This document shows, one piece after another, positions 17,458 through 25,772 of a stretch of 64,000 nucleotides of DNA. Where the stretch lies: NCBI GenBank assembly GCA_018669975.1, contig JABHSK010000002.1, forward strand, positions 109,386 to 173,385. Reading direction: 5' to 3'. The notes under the pieces were generated by a model. The model had not been told where the DNA came from, did no database searches, and saw only the letters and a program-made list of their open reading frames with translations. Each line of letters begins with the position of its first letter. Position 1 is the stretch's first letter. The translations under genes were made by a program, and so were the position numbers. This stretch comes from Candidatus Parcubacteria bacterium (lineage in GTDB: Bacteria; Patescibacteria; ABY1; UBA1558; GWA2-36-10).

Positions 17458-17486
17458 ATAATAGCATGAAAAAACACTTTTGTCAA
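17458..17486 (-). promoter_or_regulatory. Promoter of the micropeptide unit
   Basis: Minus strand: TTGACA (17481-17486), spacer of 17, TATTAT (17458-17463). Confidence 0.85.
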
Positions 17487-17495
17487 CCAAAAAGA

Positions 17496-17524
17496 AAAAG
17501 GAGCAACCGTAGCTGCTCCTTTTT
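17496..17524 (-). terminator. Terminator after the phosphohydrolase-like gene
   Basis: AAAAAGGAGCA-ACCGTAGC-TGCTCCTTTTT, symmetric, 20 bases after the stop at 17545. Confidence 0.9.
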
Positions 17525-17544
17525 CACGCGAATGATTAATTGGT

Positions 17545-18600
17545 TCAGGACTTCTGAGCCTGGCTCATGTCGTACCGAATCCTGCGGCAACGATGCAACC
17601 CCATCTTATACCACGGGCACTTCTTGTAAGTGCACTGAGCATTACTAGCACAGTGTTCCGGTAAGCATTTAGGGTTGACTGCAATGGTAATCGCCGCCTT
17701 GATCTGGTCCAGAGAGATCCGAGTCGGAGACACATCCGGAGCGGACAGACTACCGTTGAGAAGCATCTGCCCCTCATGGTGGAAATACCATTCCTCAGCA
17801 CCTTCGATTTTACCTTCGGCCCTCAACTGAGCCCAATCGGTAGTCACTACCTTATCGGCGAGAGCTTGCTCTTCCAGACGCAACATCTGTGCCAGATCGT
17901 ACAACTGCAGCCCATGCCGCTTGTTGCTAAAAATCTGTACGTTCCCAGTGGAACGCTTCTGCACTACGATAGCCGCATCCAGGCCAGACTTGTTACGAGC
18001 AGCTTTGGAGACATGCTCACTATCCGATTCGATGATAACCATCTTGTGTTGCTGAGTACCAGCCATGATGGTCAGAACCTCGGCGTTTTCCAGTGCGATC
18101 TGGGCATCGACAAAGCCTTTCTGCTCCAAATATTTGACATCGAGAGCAGCCATGGCCCACGTCATGACCTTCTCCGGATCATCCGGATAAAACTCATGCA
18201 TGGCCTTGGAGATAGCCGAAATGTCGAAAGGATGGCTAGTGCCATGAAGATCGTTGGTCAAGGTAAACTTGAGAATCTTGACCAGAATAGGATCCTGGTC
18301 GATGCCTAAGTCCTTGGCTACCAAAGTGGCAGCACAATCTCCCTGTTTGCTTTTGTCGCCATTGCGACCGTGTTCGTCGAAACGACCACCGCCGGTACCG
18401 ACCAGCAAATAACCTTCAGCCTCATAACCTTCAGCCGAACGACCATCAGGCGCATTACCGCCATTGGTCCAGTACTCGATCGCGGCTTCTGCCACACCCG
18501 GGTACTTGTCTGCACCAAACTTGATCAGTAGCCAGATGGCTACGATCTCGTCCAGATGCGGACGCACATGCGTAGCAATCGCTCTGATTTGCTGACTCAT
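17545..18600 (-). CDS. Putative metal-dependent phosphohydrolase (MYG1/DHH-like N-terminus) with a Cys-rich tail
   Basis: The ATG at 18600 has an AAGGAGGACTGTT site upstream, giving 351 residues. Near the N-terminus, THVRPHLDEIVAIWLLIKFG has the H-x-x-x-H-x-D-E-x-x-A spacing seen at the start of MYG1 and DHH-type phosphoesterases, and DEHGRNGDKSKQGDCAATLVA could provide further metal ligands. The C-terminus has six cysteines (CLPEHC, CTYKKCPWY, HRC) that could bind zinc. The family is not certain. The gene is monocistronic, with a perfect promoter and terminator, and its coding sequence is visibly richer in G and C than that of its neighbours. Confidence 0.6.
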   Translation of the reverse strand: MSQQIRAIATHVRPHLDEIVAIWLLIKFGADKYPGVAEAAIEYWTNGGNAPDGRSAEGYEAEGYLLVGTGGGRFDEHGRNGDKSKQGDCAATLVAKDLGIDQDPILVKILKFTLTNDLHGTSHPFDISAISKAMHEFYPDDPEKVMTWAMAALDVKYLEQKGFVDAQIALENAEVLTIMAGTQQHKMVIIESDSEHVSKAARNKSGLDAAIVVQKRSTGNVQIFSNKRHGLQLYDLAQMLRLEEQALADKVVTTDWAQLRAEGKIEGAEEWYFHHEGQMLLNGSLSAPDVSPTRISLDQIKAAITIAVNPKCLPEHCASNAQCTYKKCPWYKMGLHRCRRIRYDMSQAQKS

Positions 18601-18750
18601 AACAGTCCTCCTTTTTTGAACCGTTTTTCCAAAACCTAAGTTTTGGAGGTTTTCTAACAAACGCGTGAAATTTTATGATTTTATAATGAACTGTTTAAAA
18701 ACGTTGGAAAATAGGCAATAAATACCATATCTTATACATTTTAATAGCTA

Positions 18751-18779
18751 ATTATATCATATAATCGCTAAAATGTCAA
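18751..18779 (-). promoter_or_regulatory. Promoter of the phosphohydrolase-like gene
   Basis: Minus strand: TTGACA (18774-18779), spacer of 17, TATAAT (18751-18756); both hexamers are perfect consensus. The leader to the start at 18600 is about 140 bases and has no recognised element. Confidence 0.9.
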
Positions 18780-18846
18780 GAACTTACCAAAATTCCCGAT
18801 TTAAGCTAAAATATATTATGTTTACTAATAATTAAACGAATAAAAT

Positions 18847-19062
18847 ATGAAAATCGAAGTTGCTAGAGAACTTTGCACCAGTGTCGCTACCTGTATAGCT
18901 GTAGCCCCTGGTACTTTTGAACTCGACGATGAAGGCATTGCCATCATCAAAGACATTAAAGGAGACGATGAAAAAACCATTCTCCAGGCTGCCCAAAGCT
19001 GCCCGGTAAATGCTATTATCCTCTATGATGATAATGGTAAGCAAATACATCCTCCTAAATAA
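18847..19062 (+). CDS. Small single-cluster ferredoxin
   Basis: The 71-residue protein has Cys10, Cys16 and Cys52-Pro, with Val13 in the place of the second cysteine of the usual CxxCxxC. The phrase CIAVAPGTFELDDEG is typical of single-cluster ferredoxins. With three cysteines it may hold a [3Fe-4S] cluster or a [4Fe-4S] cluster with a non-cysteine ligand. It starts the ferredoxin-cysteine desulfurase-IscU cluster (5 bases before the next gene), so it may supply electrons for cluster assembly or serve the KorAB enzyme. Confidence 0.85.
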   Translation: MKIEVARELCTSVATCIAVAPGTFELDDEGIAIIKDIKGDDEKTILQAAQSCPVNAIILYDDNGKQIHPPK

Positions 19063-19067
19063 TACCT

Positions 19068-20309
19068 ATGCCAAAAAATATATATTTGGACTATGCGTCC
19101 ACCACACCTGTTGATCCACAGGTGTTAAAATCTATGCAGCCATACTGGACGGAGAATTTTGGTAATCCATCCAGTCTTTATCGATTGGGTCGTATCAGTG
19201 CTCAAGCTATTCAGGACGCAAGACAAAAAGCAGCCAAAGCACTAAATTGCCAGCCAGAAGAAATAATCTTTACTGGCTCTGGTACTAGTAGTATAAACTT
19301 GGCTCTCAAGGGTCTAATTGCTAGCAAAGAAAAAATTCATTTAATAACTTCTGCAATTGAACATCACGCTGTACTTGATACTGCTGAATATTTGCATAAG
19401 CAAGGACATGAAGTATCCATTCTACCAGTAGACGCTGAAGGTTTGGTTCGTCTAGATGATTTACAAAAAACTATCACTGATAAAACTGAACTCGTCAGTA
19501 TCATGATGGCTAATAATGAAATCGGCACCCTACAGCCCATTCGTGCCATTGGTACTTGGTTGGAAAAAATAAATAAAGAGCGTGTTAAAAAAAATCTACC
19601 AAAAATATATTTTCATACCGATGCCTGCCAAGCAGCTGGCGCACTTGATTTGGATGTTAAAAAACTTCACGTCGACATGTTAACTATCAATGGTAGTAAA
19701 ATCTATGGTCCAAAAGGCACGGGACTACTTTATAGTAAACGCGGCACCCACCTATCTTCATTAATACACGGTGGCGGTCAAGAAAAAAACCTACTTTCAG
19801 GCACAGAAAATGTTCCTGGCATAGTTGGCTTAGCCGCTGCTCTAGAACTAGCTGCTAAAAATAGTGTTAAAGAATCCGCTCGTCTGAGTAAACTACGTGA
19901 CTGGTTAATTAAAGAAATTTTAGAAAAAATATCAAAGACTCGACTCAATGGTCATATTAGTCAACGACTACCAAATAACATTAATATAGCCTTTTTAGAT
20001 ATAGAAGGTGAGGCTATGTTACTTCATTTAGATGAAGTAGGTATTCAAGCTTCCACTGGCTCAGCTTGCACCTCTGCTACCCTAGAACCCTCTCATGTTA
20101 TCCGAGCACTAGGCTGTCCCTATGAAGTAGCACATGGATCAATGCGTTTTAGCTTGGGCAAACACACAACTAAGAAAGATTTAGAATATTTAGTCAGTAA
20201 ATTACCAAATATAGTAGACAAATTACGCCATGCTTCTCCAGTTAAGATAGATATGAAAGAAGTAGAGAAATCAGTCAAAAACGCTCCCCGAGAAATCACT
20301 AATTTATAA
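19068..20309 (+). CDS. iscS: Cysteine desulfurase (NifS/IscS family)
   Basis: This PLP enzyme takes sulfur from cysteine for Fe-S cluster assembly and tRNA thiolation. Landmarks: YLDYASTTPVDP at the N-terminus, SAIEHHAVL, HTDACQAAG, the PLP lysine in NGSKIYGPKG (K211), the SGTENV motif, and the active-site cysteine in STGSACTSATLEPSHV (C334). The 413 residues fit the family. It sits between a ferredoxin and the scaffold gene, a compact ISC-type cluster. Confidence 0.95.
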   Translation: MPKNIYLDYASTTPVDPQVLKSMQPYWTENFGNPSSLYRLGRISAQAIQDARQKAAKALNCQPEEIIFTGSGTSSINLALKGLIASKEKIHLITSAIEHHAVLDTAEYLHKQGHEVSILPVDAEGLVRLDDLQKTITDKTELVSIMMANNEIGTLQPIRAIGTWLEKINKERVKKNLPKIYFHTDACQAAGALDLDVKKLHVDMLTINGSKIYGPKGTGLLYSKRGTHLSSLIHGGGQEKNLLSGTENVPGIVGLAAALELAAKNSVKESARLSKLRDWLIKEILEKISKTRLNGHISQRLPNNINIAFLDIEGEAMLLHLDEVGIQASTGSACTSATLEPSHVIRALGCPYEVAHGSMRFSLGKHTTKKDLEYLVSKLPNIVDKLRHASPVKIDMKEVEKSVKNAPREITNL

Positions 20310-20327
20310 TTAATATAATTTATATAT

Positions 20328-21011
20328 ATGCCTAATTCAAAACCAAAGAAAAAGAAAACAACGGTAGCTGCCGATGTTGATATTGTACCTAAAGGCACCA
20401 GTGATAACTGGGCGTATACTGGCACTGTTAAAGATCACTTCTTTAATCCTAGAAATCTAGTTATAGATGTTTCTAAAATGAAAGGATATGATGGTCTAGG
20501 CATGGTCGGCTCACCAGCTTGTGGTGATATGATGAAAATATGGGTAAAAGTAGATAAAAAAACTGACAAAATCAAAGAAATGAAGTGGCAAACATTTGGT
20601 TGTGGTTCAGCTATTGCCGCTACTTCCATGCTGTCTGTTATGGTGACTGAAAAAGGTGGTATGAAAATAGACAAAGCTCTATCCGTCAAACCACAGGACA
20701 TTACCAAGCGACTAGGTGATTTACCAACCAGAAAAATTCACTGCTCTGTTTTAGGAGACAAAGCCCTGCGCTCTGCTGTTAATAATTATTTTATAAAGTC
20801 AGGACAAAAAGACCGCGTAGTTAAAGAACAGGTCCGCATCATCGACAGAGAAGCCAAGGTAACTGATCATGATATCGAGGAAGCAGTTCTAGAGGGTGCT
20901 CATACTTTAGAAGCAGTTCAAAAAAAGACTAAAGTTGGCGTCGGTAATCCGGAGGTCATACCAGAAGTCGAGCAGTTAATTAGATTCTACACTGAAAAAT
21001 ATTTTGGTTAA
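20328..21011 (+). CDS. iscU: Iron-sulfur scaffold IscU with a degenerate BFD-like C-terminal extension
   Basis: Fe-S clusters are built on this scaffold. The three cluster cysteines are present: GSPACGD (C65, with D67), FGCGSA (C92) and KIHCSVL (C139). A lysine-rich 25-residue tail precedes the IscU core (starts about VKDHFFNPRN). After the core, residues 175-227 (VTDHDIEEAVLEGAHTLEAV..TKVGVGNPEVIPEVEQLI) align by pattern with the [2Fe-2S] BFD-like middle domain of NifU, but every cluster cysteine is missing (for example GNPEVIP where NifU has GCPxCIP). Confidence 0.9.
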   Translation: MPNSKPKKKKTTVAADVDIVPKGTSDNWAYTGTVKDHFFNPRNLVIDVSKMKGYDGLGMVGSPACGDMMKIWVKVDKKTDKIKEMKWQTFGCGSAIAATSMLSVMVTEKGGMKIDKALSVKPQDITKRLGDLPTRKIHCSVLGDKALRSAVNNYFIKSGQKDRVVKEQVRIIDREAKVTDHDIEEAVLEGAHTLEAVQKKTKVGVGNPEVIPEVEQLIRFYTEKYFG

Positions 21012-21038
21012 GATATACACAGTTAAATATCAAAGATA

Positions 21039-21938
21039 ATGAACAGAGACGTCATCATAATCATGGAAGGCGGCACTATTCAGGGTGTTTTTAGCGCCGG
21101 AGTAGCCGCAATATTACAAAAAGAAAATTTATACCCCCGCATAGATTCTATTTATGCAGTTTCCTCAGGCGCACATAACGCTGCTTATTTTTTATCTCGT
21201 AAAATAGATGTTGGGGCTAGTATATACCATGACTACCTACTCAAAAGACATTCTTTTCTTAAACATTTGTCATTTAAAGTTATACTTAAAAAAATCCTAC
21301 AGTTATTTTTCCTGGGACGTAGCTTTGATGTTATTGATCTGGCTTATATCGAAGATCTAGAAAGGGACATCTTGCCCTTGGATCTAAAAAGGATTAATGA
21401 GACTCCAATTAAATTTTTTGTCAGGGTATTTAATCCTAAAACTAGGAAAATAGAATACCTAGACGCTAAAACTAATACCATTGAAAAGATAATCCAGTCT
21501 GCCAAAGTCCCACCTTATGCCTTTTCACGAACCCATAAAGACTTATATTTTGATGGTGGCATCATGCCTACTAAAAGTTTTCTCAATGATATAGTCAAAA
21601 AAAATCCTGACAAAAAAATCATCTACATATTTTGTGACAAAAAAACTTTTCGCCGCGTCACAAGATATATTATGGCTGACTTACTAGATGTGCTTTTCAA
21701 AACTAGATACCTGGGTATACGCTACGGACTCAAGCACCTCTTTAATATCTACAACTACACCTATGTAAGTAATCTCAAAAAATACCCCAACGTTATCACT
21801 GTTTATGATAGCACTGGTAATTCCAAACGAGAGAAGAAAAAACAAAAGATTTTGGATGCCTACGAACATGGCGTTAGTCGAGGTAAATATGTTTTAGAAA
21901 AACTAAGAGAATTAGATCAAAAACAAAAAGAGAGCTAG
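21039..21938 (+). CDS. Patatin-like phospholipase/acyl hydrolase
   Basis: The N-terminus has the oxyanion glycines (MEGGTIQGVFSAG) and the nucleophile elbow YAVSSGAHNAA, where the usual first Gly of GxSxG is Ala. The partner Asp is in YFDGGIMPT. These are the landmarks of bacterial patatins of the YjjU type, which hydrolyse acyl esters of lipids. The length of 299 residues is typical. The C-terminus is very basic (SKREKKKQK), which suggests peripheral contact with membranes. The TAG stop lies inside the terminator hairpin. Confidence 0.85.
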   Translation: MNRDVIIIMEGGTIQGVFSAGVAAILQKENLYPRIDSIYAVSSGAHNAAYFLSRKIDVGASIYHDYLLKRHSFLKHLSFKVILKKILQLFFLGRSFDVIDLAYIEDLERDILPLDLKRINETPIKFFVRVFNPKTRKIEYLDAKTNTIEKIIQSAKVPPYAFSRTHKDLYFDGGIMPTKSFLNDIVKKNPDKKIIYIFCDKKTFRRVTRYIMADLLDVLFKTRYLGIRYGLKHLFNIYNYTYVSNLKKYPNVITVYDSTGNSKREKKKQKILDAYEHGVSRGKYVLEKLRELDQKQKES

Positions 21939-21950
21939 GCTCTCTTTTTT
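21925..21950 (+). terminator. Terminator after the patatin-like gene
   Basis: AAAGAGAG-CTAGG-CTCTCTTTTTT; the stop codon is in the loop. Confidence 0.85.
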
Positions 21951-21968
21951 GATTATATAAAATATAGA

Positions 21969-23756
21969 TTACCAGCTACCGCCTCCGCCGCCTCCGCCGC
22001 CTCCGCCGGAAAAACCTCCACTACCACCAGAAGATGGTCTAGAAGATAAGGTTGAACTAGAATTAGCTTGAAAACCATGCAAGCTATCACCGAAAGCTGA
22101 CACACTAAAATATACTCCCGCATTAGCATTGTGATACCATCCAGGCTCTTCGTTATAAATACCCTCAAATTGCTTGGCCCACTTTTTTTCTATCCCTAAA
22201 GCCATGGCATAGGGTAAGAGTTTTTCAAACAGTTGTGGATTTTTTTCTGGGGCATTATGAAAATCTATTCGATGTTTTTCAGCTACATCAATATATTCCT
22301 TAAGTCCTAAAATATGCTCTTTAGCTAACACACCTTCTTTAGTGCGATGGGACATCTGCATACCAAAAATTACTACTATAATGATGCTCAAAAAAAGTGC
22401 CAGGAAAGTAGCTGGTCCAAATGAACCAAAAAATAAAGAGGCTAGATTTTCACCTATGGCAAAAAGAATAATAACTGTGACAGTTAAAATAGCACCATAA
22501 ACAGCCTTAACTTTTTTAGGGCTCTTGGGAAAATAACCTTTATCAACAGTTGATTGATACATGTCGTCCTCTACTCGCTTCATCCATTTATATGCCTTAT
22601 CTTTAAAATCAGACAAAAACACTCTAGTCATCGCATCAGGATGCAACTCTATATTTTCTAATTTAGCCAACTTGTCCTTTGAGGCAGCTGTACTAAACAA
22701 ATTATCAATCAACTCCTTTTGATATTCACGAGGCAAATCATTACTATCCTTTAGCTTTTCTAAAAGATAATCCGCTGAAGAAAAAGTTCCTTTTTTCTTA
22801 GTCCTAGTAATTTTAATATAACCCTGAATAGCCAAATAAATAATTTCTGCCGAAATATCTCGGTGATGAATTTTCTCATCTACCACTGCCCCAATCTCAG
22901 CTGGCATCATATCCTTGGGTGCATCATATTGAGCAATGATAGTACCTCGTCCCTTGGGATCACGACCTCGCTTGTGCCAATAGATAAACATTATTATAAA
23001 AACCAAAACTGGCAATAATAAAACTATATTTTGTTTAATAGTGTTCCCAACTTTTTCACTAGTGGTCGGCTCTACCACCAAACCTTTGGGCAATTTTGTC
23101 AAAATAGTAACCCCACTGCCAGCAGTCAGCTGACCAGTCACAAATGACACACCGGCTACCCGATCATCGATTTCAATATCGGTTCTCCATTGGCAATTAT
23201 TATTACTACCAAGCGCTCCAAAATAGCACTCTGTATCATGTTCTGCCTTGTCCAATGAAACTGGATAATAAACATTGATTTGAGAGGCGTGTATACCTAC
23301 CTGCCATTTATCACCAATAGCATTCCAATATAATTCATCATAATCCTCTTCAAAAGTCATAGCTCCAACAACCGTGTATCCAATCACATAAGTATGCAGC
23401 CCACTGATAGTCCTGTCTGGATCACCAATCTTTATTTTCTTACCATTACCACCAGACATGCTAAATTGATAGTTTTTACCAAGCTCATCAACCACCGATA
23501 CATCTTCAATGTACATCTTATAGCTCAATCCAAAATCAGTGTAAGACAAAGGGATATCACGATAAATTCCATGTTTTTGCTCATTAGCAAAATCATACTC
23601 AATTGTTTCCTTAACCACAATGCTAGCATCCTGCTGAATATAAACATCAACCCGCATTTCTTTAATATTTTCATGAGGGAAGGCCTGGGCCAAAATTGTT
23701 TGTGGCCAGATTAAAACTGCCAAAAATACAGCTAAAATAAATACTATTTTTTTCAT
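21969..23756 (-). CDS. DUF2207 family membrane protein
   Basis: The 595 residues have a cleavable signal (1-23), an extracytoplasmic beta-rich domain opening KEMRVDVYIQQDASIVVKETIEYDF and including KHGIYRDIP, a transmembrane helix at about 248-265 followed by WHKRGRDPKGRGTIIAQYD, a cytoplasmic domain, two more helices at about 435-485, and a Gly-rich tail ending GGGFSGGGGGGGGGGSW. This order is the DUF2207 arrangement. The molecular role of the family is unknown. The gene is convergent with the patatin gene. Confidence 0.88.
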   Translation of the reverse strand: MKKIVFILAVFLAVLIWPQTILAQAFPHENIKEMRVDVYIQQDASIVVKETIEYDFANEQKHGIYRDIPLSYTDFGLSYKMYIEDVSVVDELGKNYQFSMSGGNGKKIKIGDPDRTISGLHTYVIGYTVVGAMTFEEDYDELYWNAIGDKWQVGIHASQINVYYPVSLDKAEHDTECYFGALGSNNNCQWRTDIEIDDRVAGVSFVTGQLTAGSGVTILTKLPKGLVVEPTTSEKVGNTIKQNIVLLLPVLVFIIMFIYWHKRGRDPKGRGTIIAQYDAPKDMMPAEIGAVVDEKIHHRDISAEIIYLAIQGYIKITRTKKKGTFSSADYLLEKLKDSNDLPREYQKELIDNLFSTAASKDKLAKLENIELHPDAMTRVFLSDFKDKAYKWMKRVEDDMYQSTVDKGYFPKSPKKVKAVYGAILTVTVIILFAIGENLASLFFGSFGPATFLALFLSIIIVVIFGMQMSHRTKEGVLAKEHILGLKEYIDVAEKHRIDFHNAPEKNPQLFEKLLPYAMALGIEKKWAKQFEGIYNEEPGWYHNANAGVYFSVSAFGDSLHGFQANSSSTLSSRPSSGGSGGFSGGGGGGGGGGSW

Positions 23757-23820
23757 AACTTTAATTTAACTATTATTTATAAGCTTAGCACAAAATATCA
23801 AAAAATGTTATAATTTCCCT

Positions 23821-24402
23821 ATGAAAATAGAATACGAAGCTACATTTATTGACGTGAATAAAAATAATATCCGTTCTCGCCTAAAAAAAGCAGGGGCTAA
23901 GATGGTTTATCCAGAGTTTATGATGAAAAGATATGTTTGGCTTTTGCCGAAGGGTCATGAAATAGATGGTAGCTGGGCTAGAGTCAGACAGGAGGCCGAC
24001 AAAATAACCCTCAGTGTCAAAATAGTTGCTGACAACAAAAAAATAGAAGACCAAAAAGAGCTTTGCATCGAAGTAGATAGTTTTGATACTGCTCGAGACA
24101 TCCTCAATACCCTTGGCTGTCAAGAAAAAGCTTACCAAGAAAGCAAACGTGAGCTGTGGCATCTAGATGGCGCTGAAGTCACTATAGATGAATGGCCGTT
24201 CTTGGATCCTTTTGTAGAAATAGAAGCTGAGTCTGAACAAATAGTAAAAGCTGTGTCTAAAAAACTAAATTTTGATTATAGCCAAGCACTATTTGGCTCT
24301 GTGGACTTCCAATATGCTGATAAATATAATATTACTCTAGAACAAATCAATAATAAAACACCAAACATTACTTTTGATATGAAAAATCCATTTATAAAAT
24401 AA
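23821..24402 (+). CDS. CYTH domain protein (class IV adenylate cyclase-like)
   Basis: The start MKIEYEATF is the ExExK-like N-terminal strand of the CYTH triphosphate tunnel fold. The motifs SWARVRQEADKITLSVK, KELCIEVDSFDTA, ESKRELWHLDGAEVTIDEWPFLDPFVEIEAES follow in the family order. Members hydrolyse or cyclise triphosphates (thiamine triphosphate, ATP); the substrate cannot be predicted here. The gene ends 7 bases before the beta-CASP nuclease gene. Confidence 0.85.
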   Translation: MKIEYEATFIDVNKNNIRSRLKKAGAKMVYPEFMMKRYVWLLPKGHEIDGSWARVRQEADKITLSVKIVADNKKIEDQKELCIEVDSFDTARDILNTLGCQEKAYQESKRELWHLDGAEVTIDEWPFLDPFVEIEAESEQIVKAVSKKLNFDYSQALFGSVDFQYADKYNITLEQINNKTPNITFDMKNPFIK

Positions 24403-24409
24403 AAATAAA

Positions 24410-25768
24410 ATGCCAAACATAAAATTAACATCATTTGGTGCAACCCAGGAAGTAACTGGATCCTGCCATCTTTTAAACATCGGTGGCTTTCGTCTACTGG
24501 TTGACTGCGGTATGTTTCAAGGTGATCGCGACAACTACAAAAAAAATTGGGAGGAATTACCCTTTGATCCTAAAGATATCGACGCTGTAATTTTAACTCA
24601 TGCTCACCTAGATCATTGTGGTCGTCTACCTAAACTATATGCTAGAAAATATCTAGGTAAAGTCTATGCTACCCCACCAACCATAAAATTATCTCGCATA
24701 GTGCTAGAGGACAGCTTCTATATCATGAATGAAAAGGCCATGAAGCTGCATCTGCCCAAATTATATTCTTTGACTGATGTCCGTAAAGTCTTTGTTAGTT
24801 GGGAACCAGTTGATTATTATAAAAAGGTTGAACTTAGCCCTGATGTTAGCTTTAAACTACATAATGCCGGCCACATTCTCGGCTCTAGTATAGTAGAAAT
24901 TAAAGCTGGCGATAAAACAATTGTATTTTCCGGAGATATCGGCGGTGAACATATGCCACTCGTCAAAGACATTGATTATATATCCAAGGCAGACTACGTA
25001 ATCAGTGAAGGCACCTATGGTAATAGACTACACGAGCACTTCGATAACCGTAATGAAAAATTATTAGAAGCTGTCAAAAGAGTGACTAGCAACAACTCTA
25101 CTCTATTAATTACAATCTTTGCCCTGGAAAGAACACAAGACATCCTCAAGGTACTTAATGACTACTATGAAAAACATTTGGATTTTTCTGTACCTGCATT
25201 TTTAGACAGCCCAATGGCTTGGAATGCCACTAAAATATACAAAGAGTCACTAAACTATCTAAATGAAGAGGCTCAGGAGTCGCTAAAAACAGATCGTGAT
25301 ATTTTCAAATTTCCACACCTCAGTATCACCAACAATGTCCGCCAATCCAAAAACATAAATTCTGTATCCCCTCCTAAAATTATCCTAGCTGGCTCCGGCA
25401 TGGCTGAAGGTGGCAGGATGCTTCATCATTTTTCACGATATCTAGGTGATGCCAAAAATCATGTACTATTCATGGGCTTTCAGGTGCCTGGTACTTTGGG
25501 GCATAAAATTCTAAATGGCTCCTTTGATTTCAACTACTATGGTCGCTCTATCAAAATTGAAGCAGCTGTAGATCAAATCGATGGTTTTTCTGCTCACGCT
25601 GATAAAGCTGCTCTACTTAAATGGATTGGGCACTTCAAACAACCAAACAAGGTATTACTTAGTCATGGTGATAAAGATGTCTTGGAAGATTTAGCCACAT
25701 CTGTCCGTGAAAAATTTAATTTTGATACTGAAATAATAAAATATAATACAAATATAACTTTAAATTAA
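24410..25768 (+). CDS. MBL-fold/beta-CASP RNase
   Basis: This is a metallo-beta-lactamase-fold nuclease of the CPSF73-like (YSH1) group. Motif 2 is THAHLDHCGRLP, motif 3 is AGHILGSS, motif 4 is FSGDIGG, and the beta-CASP part has SGTYGNR-like SEGTYGNRLH, ILAGSGMAEGGRMLHH, and QIDGFSAHAD. The 452 residues are the usual length. It is expected to act on RNA in the cytoplasm. No Shine-Dalgarno is visible. Confidence 0.9.
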   Translation: MPNIKLTSFGATQEVTGSCHLLNIGGFRLLVDCGMFQGDRDNYKKNWEELPFDPKDIDAVILTHAHLDHCGRLPKLYARKYLGKVYATPPTIKLSRIVLEDSFYIMNEKAMKLHLPKLYSLTDVRKVFVSWEPVDYYKKVELSPDVSFKLHNAGHILGSSIVEIKAGDKTIVFSGDIGGEHMPLVKDIDYISKADYVISEGTYGNRLHEHFDNRNEKLLEAVKRVTSNNSTLLITIFALERTQDILKVLNDYYEKHLDFSVPAFLDSPMAWNATKIYKESLNYLNEEAQESLKTDRDIFKFPHLSITNNVRQSKNINSVSPPKIILAGSGMAEGGRMLHHFSRYLGDAKNHVLFMGFQVPGTLGHKILNGSFDFNYYGRSIKIEAAVDQIDGFSAHADKAALLKWIGHFKQPNKVLLSHGDKDVLEDLATSVREKFNFDTEIIKYNTNITLN

Positions 25769-25772
25769 AATT

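Noticed and set aside
17776..18309. 177-residue plus-strand reading
   Set aside because: It is antisense to the SD-led hydrolase-like gene, which has promoter, RBS and terminator in the right order.
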